Shown here: piece by piece, positions 36,971 through 45,021 of the stretch | Layout: the number at the start of each line of letters is the position of its first letter | How positions within the stretch are numbered: position 1 is the first letter of the stretch | From: Actinobacteria bacterium QS_8_72_14 | GTDB taxonomy: Bacteria; Actinomycetota; Nitriliruptoria; Euzebyales; Egibacteraceae | DNA length: 64,000 nt | Direction of reading: 5' to 3' | NCBI GenBank assembly: GCA_003021615.1 | Contig: PXPH01000054.1 | Location: forward strand, 1 to 64,000 | Made by a program: the position numbers and the translations under genes | Notes under the pieces: model-generated | What the model saw: only the letters and a program-made list of their open reading frames with translations | Databases searched by the model: none | Told to the model about the DNA's origin: nothing

Positions 36971-37882
36971 ATGCCGCAACAGTACAGCGAGAGACAAAGC
37001 GTTCGATGGTGGCCACGGGCGGTGGTGCTCTTACTAATCCTGTCTGTCGGCACTTTGACGCCGGGCAGTCCAGCCGGCGCAAACCAGCCCCCCGATTCCT
37101 GGTGGACGTGGAAGAGCGATGACGGCGAACTTGAGGCCTGGATAGGCAAGCCCGAGCACAACGATCCCCGGACCCAGCCTCCCGGCATGCACCACAACCT
37201 CGTTGTCCGCAACAGGCGCTCAGGTAAGCATGTTCGGAACTATCACATTCAGTACCAGCAACACGAGGTCAACGGGAAGCCCTCCCACGTGTGGACCCTC
37301 GCCCAACCGGGTGACCAGCATTCGCCTGATGGCCACATCTCCGCCGCACAGGGAACTCGTGAGGCGGCAGAGAATGTTGCACCGGAACTGGCCGCTAAGG
37401 TCGAGAACAATCTCACAGAACAGTTTGGCGATAGCGCCAACGGGATAGCCGCTGCGTTGCTGGATGACGGAGGCGACGATACCAACGATGTCGACGACCT
37501 GGCAGGGGCTATGGACAACGTGGCTCGGGCGACTCCCACCGAATCCTCACAGAAGCACCTTAACCAACCGACGATCATTGAGGTAGCCCAGCCGGAGGGT
37601 GGGGTCGAGGGCACCAGCGTCGGTGGCAAGGCCACCTGGACTGTGATGGTCAGGCGCGCTAACTACTCGGCACGCACGATACGGTTCGAGTTCGGTGACG
37701 GTACCTCCGATAGCAAAACGGTGTATTCTGGCACCGGGGTAACCTGGGTTCAGTTTCAACACTATTTTCCGATCGCCAGCGACCTACCGTTCCGCCAGCT
37801 TTACGTTAAAACCTACGTGCAGACAGCCACGATTGTGGAGACTGGCGCAAGCAGCCACTCCGTGACAGTGCACACTTGCTAG
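36971..37882 (+). CDS. Secreted protein with PKD-like domain, hypothetical
   Basis: A 303-residue protein with AGGAG 7 bases before its ATG. It has a Sec signal peptide (basic start, hydrophobic VVLLLILSVGTL, likely cleavage near SPAGA-N), a Trp/His-rich region (DSWWTWKSDDGELEAWIGK), an acidic helical middle and a C-terminal beta domain with IRFEFGDGTSDSKTVYSG, the FGDGT core of PKD folds. Codon choice and base composition are less GC-rich than in neighbouring genes. With the tRNA just upstream, this suggests acquisition by transfer. I do not recognise a close family. Confidence 0.7.
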   Translation: MPQQYSERQSVRWWPRAVVLLLILSVGTLTPGSPAGANQPPDSWWTWKSDDGELEAWIGKPEHNDPRTQPPGMHHNLVVRNRRSGKHVRNYHIQYQQHEVNGKPSHVWTLAQPGDQHSPDGHISAAQGTREAAENVAPELAAKVENNLTEQFGDSANGIAAALLDDGGDDTNDVDDLAGAMDNVARATPTESSQKHLNQPTIIEVAQPEGGVEGTSVGGKATWTVMVRRANYSARTIRFEFGDGTSDSKTVYSGTGVTWVQFQHYFPIASDLPFRQLYVKTYVQTATIVETGASSHSVTVHTC

Positions 37883-37935
37883 ACGGGGCGAGACACACCA
37901 TGAAGTAAATAGTTAGGCTGTTGTTGAGTTTCCTA

Positions 37936-37962
37936 CCCCCGGCCGAATGCTCGAGTCGGGGG
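37936..37962 (+). terminator. Possible terminator hairpin
   Basis: CCCCCGGC (37936-37943) pairs with GTCGGGGG (37955-37962) including one G-T pair, with an 11-base loop. There is no T-tract, so this is only a candidate end for the secreted-protein transcript. Confidence 0.35.
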
Positions 37963-38001
37963 CAGGGCACCGGCCGTGGTTGAAAAGCAGAGAGTCGGGC
38001 A

Positions 38002-39066
38002 ATGTTAACGGCTTTGGATCGCCAACAGTTGGCGTTATTGGAGCAGGTGCGAGCGCAGTGGGCGGCGCTTTACTTCGCCACCGAGCCAGTTGATCGCGCC
38101 GAAGCTGAGGAGGGCGTGGCCGAGGCGTACCGCCAGGTCGGCCTCAACCCGCCGTCGCGGATGGTGTGGGTGGACTCGCCGCTGGCGGGGGCACTGGCGG
38201 TGATGGCCTTGCTGGCCTATGCCGACGACCCCAGCCACCCGTGGTGGAAGGACAAGGATTGCGGTAAGCCGATTGATGTGCGCCTGATCGCGACCCAGAA
38301 GCAGGTGGCTGCCAACGTGGACGCCGAGGTGTTGTCCACCGCCCGGGGCATGGCATGCCGCAACGACGAAGAGTGCGCGTTTGCCGCCTGGCCCCACTGC
38401 CGCTTCTCGGAGTTCCAAGAGCCTATGGAGATCGCTCCCGGCAGTTTGGTGATGGGCCACCTCATTGATCAGCTCGAGGCGCTGTGTGGCCTGCCTCGGG
38501 ATGTGGAACGTGGCGACGACGGGGTGAGCCCGGCCCTGCCCCAAAGCGTCATCGAGGGGGCGCTGGCGGCGGCGGAGCCGTGGCTAGGCGAATTGACCTG
38601 GCCCCAAGTGACGGGACGGGTGCGCGAGCGCATCTACGACACCCCACCGTACACCGTACGCCCCACCCCTGGAGGGGGGACGGTGGTCGACGGCCCCAAT
38701 CCGAACGACGAGGTCGCCAAGCGCCTCAGCCTGACCCGCGCCGCCTATATACGCGGCAAGTGGCGCCCCGCGCTGCTGATGGGGCAGTTCCAAGCTGCCG
38801 AATGTGGGTTTCTGGACTTCTTTTCGCGCCTGGGGCTGGCCGGCGTAAACGACGTCTCGGCACTGTGCCGCGGCGTGTGTGGCTGCGGCTGGTTGTGGGC
38901 CTACACCGACTTCGCTGTGCTGTCCGATCGACCCCGCGTGCTGTCGGTCGACGACTGGGTGCGCCTGCACGCCGAGCACGGCCCCGCAGTCGCCTATCGC
39001 GACGGCTATGCCATCTATGCCCGCCACGGCACCGTCCACAGGCCCAGCACCCCAATTGGCCAGTAG
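38002..39066 (+). CDS. DUF6745-like protein
   Basis: A 354-residue soluble protein starting MLTALDRQQLALLEQVRAQW and including STEPVDR-like ATEPVDRAEAEEGVAEAYRQ. Its C-terminal part, CGCGWLWAYTDFAVLSDRP then LHAEHGPAVAYRDGYAIYAR and HGTV, is the pattern of DUF6745 proteins (LHxExGPAxxYxDGxxxYxxHG). Eight or more Cys residues, including GVCGCG, are notable for a cytoplasmic protein. DUF6745 has no known function. No Shine-Dalgarno-like site is obvious beyond GTCGGGCA. Confidence 0.7.
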   Translation: MLTALDRQQLALLEQVRAQWAALYFATEPVDRAEAEEGVAEAYRQVGLNPPSRMVWVDSPLAGALAVMALLAYADDPSHPWWKDKDCGKPIDVRLIATQKQVAANVDAEVLSTARGMACRNDEECAFAAWPHCRFSEFQEPMEIAPGSLVMGHLIDQLEALCGLPRDVERGDDGVSPALPQSVIEGALAAAEPWLGELTWPQVTGRVRERIYDTPPYTVRPTPGGGTVVDGPNPNDEVAKRLSLTRAAYIRGKWRPALLMGQFQAAECGFLDFFSRLGLAGVNDVSALCRGVCGCGWLWAYTDFAVLSDRPRVLSVDDWVRLHAEHGPAVAYRDGYAIYARHGTVHRPSTPIGQ

Positions 39067-39319
39067 GCTGACGGCTCTTCTTGGCGTCCCGTGGGCACGC
39101 CCATCGTCTCGGCGCCCGGGTGAGGATGCCAGTCGCGGCGACCCGAGCTTGCCGTGCCCATGAGCGACGCCGCCGCTTTCGGGGATCGACGTGGGGCTCG
39201 GCCGTGCGGAGCGGCGACTGGCTTGCTACGGCTGGAGCGTCGCTGCGGCCGGGCCCGGCACGCCGCCCGATGCCGTAGCACGTCGAACTGCACCGAACTC
39301 CCGACAGACAGCGGGATCC

Positions 39320-39415
39320 ATGCCGAACGACAAGAAGAAGCACGCCAAGAAGGCCAAGCGCCACCGCTACAAGAAGAAGCGTCAGGCCATGAAGGGGCGC
39401 AAGACCGGGCGTTGA
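39320..39415 (+). CDS. Very small, lysine/arginine-rich protein
   Basis: A 31-codon frame from ATG 39320, MPNDKKKHAKKAKRHRYKKK then RQAMKGRKTGR, with about half basic residues. It is followed two bases later by a perfect 19-bp stem, which supports a real transcript. Size and charge recall the tiny ribosome-associated proteins of actinobacteria (bS22/AURKAIP1-like), but the sequence does not clearly match them. An in-frame GTG/ATG extension to 39191 looks non-coding. Confidence 0.55.
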   Translation: MPNDKKKHAKKAKRHRYKKKRQAMKGRKTGR

Positions 39416-39416
39416 C

Positions 39417-39454
39417 CCGCCGCCGCCCGGCCTACGTAGGCCGGGCGGCGGCGG
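39417..39454. terminator. Perfect 19-bp palindrome, bidirectional terminator
   Basis: CCGCCGCCGCCCGGCCTAC is followed directly by its exact reverse complement. It lies between two converging genes (stops at 39415 and 39474) and would form a very stable hairpin on either transcript; T-tracts are absent, as is common in high-GC actinobacteria. Confidence 0.8.
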
Positions 39455-39473
39455 CCGGGTCATTGACGCAGCG

Positions 39474-40616
39474 CTAGACGCCGAGCTCCTGCGAAGCGAG
39501 GTGGGTGCCCTGGACTCGCGACGTGATCTTCTGAAAGGCGATGTCGCGAGCGAAGTCCGGCGAACCGTGCTTGGGCTTCTCATCGAGACTGAACGGTGAG
39601 AAGCCGCAGTCATCGGTGGCCCCGAGGCGCTCGACGGGTATGTGCGTGCTGGCGGTGACCAGCTCGCTTTTGACCTCCTCGGGAGTCTCCACGCGAGGGT
39701 TGAGGGGATCGATGACCCCCATGAAGCAGACCTGGGGCACGCCGTAGGCGTCGACCCGGCTGTACTCGCCGCACAGCTTGTAGACGTTCTCGCGGTCGCG
39801 CTCGCTGGCGCACTGAATCAGGAAGTAGCCGGCGTTGATGTCGAACATCTTGGACAGCAGCTTCTCATAGGGGACCTCCGCGCTGTGCACCGAGTCGCGG
39901 TCGCCGCCGGGACAGGTGTGGACGCCGATGTCCTGGCGCTCCGCGGCGGTGAAGCGATCCATGACCCGGTTGTTCAAGTCGATGAAGTCCTGGAGCATGT
40001 CGCGGCCGGTCCACGGGTTGCGCGAATCGTTCTTGTTGGCCAGCCGCCCCTCGGTGAAGTCCATCGAGACGCGCACCGCCCCGGCTTGGAAGCACTGGCG
40101 GATGTCCTTCTCGCACTCGTCGACGAGGTCGTCGAGGAACTGCTCGCGGGGATAGCCCGGCACCTCTTCGTCGAGGGGATACAGCAGCATGAGCATGGAC
40201 GGAGCGATCACGGCCTGCTTGACAGGCTTGGTGGCGATGGCCCGGGCCTTCTCGACGAACTCCGCGGCGTAGGTCTTGTACTTGAAAGGCCCTGTGACGA
40301 GCCGGGGCAGTTGGCGGACGTGCTCGTCGTCGAAGATGGCGAAGTACTGGCCCTCGGGGGCCAGGGTGTCGGCCAGGCCGGTCCCGCCGAGCGTGTCAGT
40401 CAGCGGGTAAGTGGCAAAGCTCGACTCGCGCTGCTCGCCGTCGGTAACGACCCACTGCCCGGTGGCCTCCATGCGCTCGATCGAGTCGCGACACGCCTCG
40501 TCCTGCTTGGCCTCGAGCTCGTCGCGACTGATCTCACCCCGGTCGTAGGCGTTCATCGCCTCCTGCAAAGCGCTGGGACGGGGAAGAGAGCCGACGTTCT
40601 CAGTGGGGATGGGCAT
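39474..40616 (-). CDS. Cobalamin-independent methionine synthase (MetE C-terminal) family protein
   Basis: A 380-residue UROD/MetE-like TIM-barrel protein. The N-terminal TENVGSLPRP and WVVTDGEQRESSF segments, the HTCPGGD zinc-ligand motif and the C-terminal LGATDDCGFSPF agree with single-domain MetE homologues. It has only the catalytic half of full MetE, so it probably moves a methyl or other group between a small donor and a thiol substrate; the true substrate is unknown. GGAGGAG immediately before ATG 40616 fixes the start. Confidence 0.85.
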   Translation of the reverse strand: MPIPTENVGSLPRPSALQEAMNAYDRGEISRDELEAKQDEACRDSIERMEATGQWVVTDGEQRESSFATYPLTDTLGGTGLADTLAPEGQYFAIFDDEHVRQLPRLVTGPFKYKTYAAEFVEKARAIATKPVKQAVIAPSMLMLLYPLDEEVPGYPREQFLDDLVDECEKDIRQCFQAGAVRVSMDFTEGRLANKNDSRNPWTGRDMLQDFIDLNNRVMDRFTAAERQDIGVHTCPGGDRDSVHSAEVPYEKLLSKMFDINAGYFLIQCASERDRENVYKLCGEYSRVDAYGVPQVCFMGVIDPLNPRVETPEEVKSELVTASTHIPVERLGATDDCGFSPFSLDEKPKHGSPDFARDIAFQKITSRVQGTHLASQELGV

Positions 40617-40849
40617 TGCGCTCCTCCTTGCGGGAGTCGGGTGCGGGCTTGCCCACGCGGCCCGGGAAGGCAGCCCGAAACGCCGCGGTCAATCCTTTTC
40701 CTACCCTTGACGATGCCTCGGGAGGTTGGCAACCCCTGATGTGCGAACCTGGGGTCGCCTCGCGAAGATGTGGCCTGCACCGCCGGCGACGAGTTCTCCT
40801 CGCTGGCCAGGGCGGAGCGCGCGAGGCGACCACGCGAGAGGCAACGGGG

Positions 40850-40915
40850 ATGGCCGAGAGCGTTGACAAGATGATCGAGCTGGTGGGCGTGTCCTTTTTG
40901 TACGAGGACGAGTGA
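40850..40915 (+). pseudogene. Short ORF resembling the N-terminus of dodecin
   Basis: A 21-codon frame MAESVDKMIELVGVS followed by FLYEDE and a stop. The first 15 residues resemble dodecin starts (xxxVYKxIELVGTS), but the flavin-binding body is missing. It stands in the 371-base gap between the MetE-like gene and the PilZ gene, where I see nothing else. It may be a truncated dodecin gene or chance. Confidence 0.25.
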
Positions 40916-40987
40916 CCCGCCGAACGCGGCCGACGCCGTGTTGCACGGCGCACGGCCCCGGCGGCGCCTCGCCCGCGAGCTGACGGC

Positions 40988-41650
40988 GTGTCAGAGCGAG
41001 GCTGGAGCGCCCGGAGGGCTTTCGCGCTGTGGCTGCCGCCGGTCGGTGGCGAGGTGCGAGTGACCCTGCCCGGCCACGACACCGGCCTGCGCTCGCGCGT
41101 CGAAGAGGTCAACGACGACGAGCTGGTGATCGCCGCGCCCGTCGAAGCTGCAACGGTCGCCCCGCTGCCGCTGGGTGGTGAGGCCGAGCTGTCGTGGAGC
41201 AGTGACCGCGGGCTTCACCGGCTGAGCGTGCAGCTGCGCCAGCGGCTGGCCCGCTCTCAGCGTTGGCGTGTCGGCGTCGTCGCCCCGCCCGAGCGCGACC
41301 AGCGTCGCTTCGGCTATCGCGTGCCGGTCATGAGCAGCCTCGATGTGCGCCTGGGGGGGATATGGCACCGCGTCAGCTTGGTGGACCTGTCCGATGGAGG
41401 GCTGCGATGCCTGGTGTCGCCCGAGGCGGACGTCGACGAACACGCGCCGTGCCGCGTGCGCCTGGATCTGATGCGCGACGGTCTGGAGGTGGACGGCGTG
41501 GTGGTGCGCGTCCGTGAGGGCGTCGACGCGATGCTCGACGTGGGCGTGCAGTTCGTGGACGTGGCCCCGGCGGTGGCCGACGAGCTGCGCCGGTACTTGC
41601 TCGACACCCACCTGCAGCTGCGACGCCTCGACGGGCTCTCCGACAGCTGA
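40988..41650 (+). CDS. PilZ-domain protein (c-di-GMP receptor, YcgR-like)
   Basis: A 220-residue protein from GTG 40988. A YcgR-type N-terminal beta domain (about 15-105) precedes a PilZ domain with the c-di-GMP-binding residues QRRFGYR (RxxxR) and LVDLSDGGLRC (DxSxGG). The end is helical (APAVADELRRYLLDTHLQLR). No flagellar or pilus genes are nearby, so the output is unknown. Confidence 0.85.
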   Translation: MSERGWSARRAFALWLPPVGGEVRVTLPGHDTGLRSRVEEVNDDELVIAAPVEAATVAPLPLGGEAELSWSSDRGLHRLSVQLRQRLARSQRWRVGVVAPPERDQRRFGYRVPVMSSLDVRLGGIWHRVSLVDLSDGGLRCLVSPEADVDEHAPCRVRLDLMRDGLEVDGVVVRVREGVDAMLDVGVQFVDVAPAVADELRRYLLDTHLQLRRLDGLSDS

Positions 41651-41790
41651 CGCGCCCCGTGCGGTTCTCCGGCGGGCGCGATGCCGGGATCGGCCTGCAC
41701 GCATGGGCGAGGTGCGTGTGTCGAGCACGACGCGCCCGCCAGGCCGCCGGGGCACCCGGCGTTCGACGGCTGGTAGGACTCGTCGGCGGG

Positions 41791-42459
41791 CTATCCTGTC
41801 GAGGAAGCGGCCTCGCCACCGGCCACCCAACGGCCGTCGTTGGTCTTGCGGATGCGCCCCTTGCGCTGGGCGTACGACAACGACGCGCTGACCAACTTGG
41901 AGGTGACAGCCGGCTCGTGCTCGAGCAGGTGGGCGCGCACCTCGCCGGTCGTCAGCGGCCTGTCGGTCTTTTGGATCAGCTCCACCACGCGATCGATTCG
42001 CCCGACCTCCTGGCCGGCGGCTGAGCCGGTGGTCTTGCGCGATGTCGGCGTGCCGCTCGCCTTGGTGGCTCGGCCTGGAGTAGCCGCCTTTGCGCCGGTC
42101 TTCTTGACGCCGGTCTTTTTGGCGCTGGCTTTCTTCGCGCCGGCTTTCTTCGCGCCGCTCTTTTTGGCACCGGCCTTCTTGGCGCTGGCTTTCTTGGCGC
42201 TGGCCGTCTTGGTGGCCGACTTCTTTCTCGTGGTTTTTTTGGCGCCTGCTGTGCTGGGTTGTGCCCGACCGGCCGCCTGGGTGGCCCCGCTGTGGCGCGT
42301 GGGCGCTTGCGCGGTGCCTTCCCCGGCTTGGCTGAGATCGTCGATGAGCTGATCGATCTCGTCGAGGCGCTCGGTGAGGGCCTGGCGTTCCCGGTAGGCG
42401 GCGTCCAGTGCGGACCGAAGGGCGGTCGCCGTGTCGTTGCTCGCGGCGGCTGGATCCAT
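41791..42459 (-). CDS. Histone-H1-like lysine-rich protein with winged-helix-like C-terminus
   Basis: A 222-residue protein in three parts. Residues 1-50 form a probable coiled coil ([20 protein letters not shown]). Residues about 70-135 are a low-complexity basic region of repeated (S/G)AKK(A/T/S) units like histone H1 tails or the HupB C-terminus. The last 75 residues ([20 protein letters not shown] then RAHLLEHEP and [16 protein letters not shown]) look like a winged helix. It is probably a nucleoid-associated DNA-binding protein. The function is inferred from composition and fold only. Confidence 0.6.
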   Translation of the reverse strand: MDPAAASNDTATALRSALDAAYRERQALTERLDEIDQLIDDLSQAGEGTAQAPTRHSGATQAAGRAQPSTAGAKKTTRKKSATKTASAKKASAKKAGAKKSGAKKAGAKKASAKKTGVKKTGAKAATPGRATKASGTPTSRKTTGSAAGQEVGRIDRVVELIQKTDRPLTTGEVRAHLLEHEPAVTSKLVSASLSYAQRKGRIRKTNDGRWVAGGEAASSTG

Positions 42460-42658
42460 GCCGGGGTTCCTTTACATCGACAACAAATCCGATCCTGCCA
42501 GCCTGTGACTGTCCCTGCCAAACATGTGGGACGACAAAGGCGGATGGGCGGTCGTTGCGCGGTGCGCGCGCAGTGGCAACCACACTGCGCCTCGCCGCGA
42601 CCCGCGCGTTAGCCTTGATGGCCTGTGAGCCGCCGTCGACGCCGGAGCGTGAGAGTCC

Positions 42659-44407
42659 GTGTCGTCCCGCCCCCGCGTGACCGTGAGGTTGCGCGCCTGG
42701 CAACGCCATGCGCTGGAGGACTGGGGGCAGCGCCATGAGCGCGACTACCTGGCGGTGGCGACGCCGGGTTCGGGAAAGACGACGTTCGCCTTGACGTGCG
42801 CGCTGTCGCATTTGAGCCACCGTCCCCATCGCCGCGTGATCGTCGTGGCCCCCACGCGGCATCTGACCGGACAATGGGCCGATGCCGCCGCGCGTCTCGG
42901 CTTGCAGCTCGAGCCCGACTGGTCCCCGCGCAGTGGCCGCTTGCCGCCGGATGCCCACGGGGCGGTGGTCACCTATCAGCAGGTCGCGACCGCCCCCACG
43001 GGCATTGCGCGGGCTGCGCCGGGCGCGTTCGTCGTGTGCGACGAGATTCACCACGCCGGCGCTGATCGCAGCTGGGGAGAGGCGCTGGCCACCGCGTTTG
43101 CCGACGCCGAGCGGCGCTTGGCGCTATCGGGCACCCCCTTTCGCTCGGATCCCACGCCGATTCCGTTCGTGTGCTACGAGGACGACGAGGCCGTGCCCGA
43201 CTTCTGCTACGGCTACGCCGAGGCCTTGGCCGATGGGGGCGTGGTGCGGCCCGTCCGATTCCCGCGGGTGGACGGCCACATGGAGTGGCGCGACGGCGAG
43301 GGCACGAGCTGGGAGGCGACGTTCGCCGAGCCGCTGACGCACCAACGCGCCAACCAGCGTTTGCGCACGGCCCTGAGCCTCGACGGGGACTGGCTGCCGA
43401 CGGTCCTGGAGGCCGCCGACGCGAAGCTGCGCGCCGTGCGCCATGACCATCCCGGCGCCGCGGGGTTGGTCATCGCCCGCGATCAAGAGCATGCGCGGGG
43501 CATCGCCACGCTGCTGTGGCAACGCTGCGGCCGGCGCGCAACCGTCGCCGTCAGCGACGATCCTACCGCCAGCCAGCGCATCGCCGATTTCGCCGGCAGT
43601 GACCAGGCCTGGCTCGTCGCGGTGCGCATGGTCAGCGAGGGCGTCGACATCCCCAGGCTGCGCGTCGGCGTGTTCGCCACGACGACCACCACTGAGCTGT
43701 TCTTTCGCCAGGCCGTGGGCCGCCTGGTGCGCTGGACGCCGGGGTTGAGTGAGCAGACGGCGTGGTTGTACGTCCCGGCCGATCCGCGGCTTGCGGCGAT
43801 GGCCGACCGCATCGCCCAGGAGCGCCGTCACCAGCTCAGCCCACGAGGCTCACAGGAGGGCGGCGACGGCGACGAGTCCGACGCCGAGGCCGCGTTGGCC
43901 GCCGACCGCGACGCCAAGGGCGAGGATCGGGCTCAGCTGTCGTTGTTCACCGCGCTCTCGGCGGTGCCGCTGGGCGAGCCGGCTGATGGGTCGACAAGCC
44001 CTGCCCCCCGGGGTCGGGAGCGCCCGGGTGACGATCGCCCGGGTGACGATCGCGCGGCGCTTGCGCCCGGGCCTGTCGAGCCCGAGGCCGCCGAGCTGAC
44101 GCTGTTGGCTCCGCCACGGCCGGGCGAGAACGACGGGCGACCGGCGCCGACGGCGCACGCCGGCGCCGGTAAGCGCGCCGCGACGCCCGAGGCAGCAGAC
44201 CAGTCGAGCGTCGCAGAGCACAAACGCGCGCTGCGCCGGGCGAACACGGACCGCGCCAAGCTCATCGCCGCCCGCTCGGGCCTGGCCTACGCCCAGGTGA
44301 ACCGTGAGCTCAACCAGCGGGCGCGCATCACCTCGGTGGGCCAGGCCACCGCCGAGCAGCTCGCGGCTCGCCTGGCGGCCGCCGACGCCTGGCTGCAGCG
44401 GCTGTGA
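42659..44407 (+). CDS. Superfamily 2 DEAD/DEAH-type helicase
   Basis: A 582-residue protein from GTG 42659. Motifs in order: Q-like RAWQRHALEDW, Walker A ATPGSGKTT (Lys40), Ia VVAPTRHLTGQW, II DEIHHAG, III LALSGTPFRSD, a second RecA domain with AVRMVSEGVDIPRLRVG (V) and FFRQAVGRLVRWTP (VI). The fold is that of the UvrB/RIG-I/ResIII group (DNA translocase). The final 190 residues are an acidic Pro/Gly-rich linker with repeated PGDDR and a helical end containing AEHKRALRRANTDRAKLIAA. No nuclease or methylase lies next to it, so a role in defence is not supported. Confidence 0.88.
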   Translation: MSSRPRVTVRLRAWQRHALEDWGQRHERDYLAVATPGSGKTTFALTCALSHLSHRPHRRVIVVAPTRHLTGQWADAAARLGLQLEPDWSPRSGRLPPDAHGAVVTYQQVATAPTGIARAAPGAFVVCDEIHHAGADRSWGEALATAFADAERRLALSGTPFRSDPTPIPFVCYEDDEAVPDFCYGYAEALADGGVVRPVRFPRVDGHMEWRDGEGTSWEATFAEPLTHQRANQRLRTALSLDGDWLPTVLEAADAKLRAVRHDHPGAAGLVIARDQEHARGIATLLWQRCGRRATVAVSDDPTASQRIADFAGSDQAWLVAVRMVSEGVDIPRLRVGVFATTTTTELFFRQAVGRLVRWTPGLSEQTAWLYVPADPRLAAMADRIAQERRHQLSPRGSQEGGDGDESDAEAALAADRDAKGEDRAQLSLFTALSAVPLGEPADGSTSPAPRGRERPGDDRPGDDRAALAPGPVEPEAAELTLLAPPRPGENDGRPAPTAHAGAGKRAATPEAADQSSVAEHKRALRRANTDRAKLIAARSGLAYAQVNRELNQRARITSVGQATAEQLAARLAAADAWLQRL

Positions 44408-44451
44408 CCAGCCGACAACGCCAGCGAGGCAGTGCCGTTGCCTGACGGGTT

Positions 44452-44982
44452 TTAGGCCGCGGGGATGATCACGCCGTGCATGCCAAGCCCTTCGTGGTAT
44501 TTGCACGTTAAGACCACGGGCTCGGATCCGACCTCGACGTCGACGCTCACCGACTCGCCCGGCTGGATGTCGGTGTCGATGTCTTGGTCCTCGACCCGGA
44601 TGTTGTGCAAGGCCTGGCCGGTGTTGGCCACCGTCAGCGTGAGGGTGCCCTGGGCCACGTCGGTCAGACAGGTCGGTTTGAAGAACTGATCGCCGGCCTC
44701 GAGCTCGACGGTGGACGAGTCCACCGAGATCGCGCCGTGGGCGTCGGTGTCTTCGGGCAGGGGAGCGTCGCTGGGACATTCTGTGCCTGCCACGGCGTCG
44801 TCGGAGGTTGCGCTGGAGGTGGTCGCGTCGTCTTGCGGGGCGGGCTCGGTGGGCGATTGGCCATCGGCTCCGTTAGCGACGGTGGGGTCGTCGCCACCGC
44901 CGCCGCAAGCCGCGAGCAGCAGCACCAGCACGGCGCTTAGGGCTGCGATCGCAAGCCGGTGTGGGGGTGGTGTCGTCAACAT
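44452..44982 (-). CDS. Cupredoxin-domain lipoprotein
   Basis: A 176-residue exported lipoprotein. The signal peptide ends in the lipobox LLAAC (Cys26), followed by a Gly/Asp/Thr linker and a plastocyanin-like domain. Type 1 copper ligands are in place: His126 in ALHNI, Cys160 and His163 in LTCKYHEG, Met168 in GMHG. It lies 39 bases after the duplicated lipoprotein genes and probably forms one operon with them. Confidence 0.82.
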   Translation of the reverse strand: MLTTPPPHRLAIAALSAVLVLLLAACGGGGDDPTVANGADGQSPTEPAPQDDATTSSATSDDAVAGTECPSDAPLPEDTDAHGAISVDSSTVELEAGDQFFKPTCLTDVAQGTLTLTVANTGQALHNIRVEDQDIDTDIQPGESVSVDVEVGSEPVVLTCKYHEGLGMHGVIIPAA

Positions 44983-45021
44983 GGTCGTCTCAGGCCTTTA
45001 GCTCGGTGCGCGGGGGCGGGG

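Noticed and set aside
40991-43054. 687-codon minus-strand frame across PilZ, the H1-like gene and the helicase
   Set aside because: It runs through three genes with clear domains in other frames, and is only open because of high GC.
42659-44407. Helicase as part of a defence island
   Set aside because: No nuclease, methyltransferase or other defence-type partner flanks it; neighbours are a PilZ protein, an H1-like protein and a cupredoxin.
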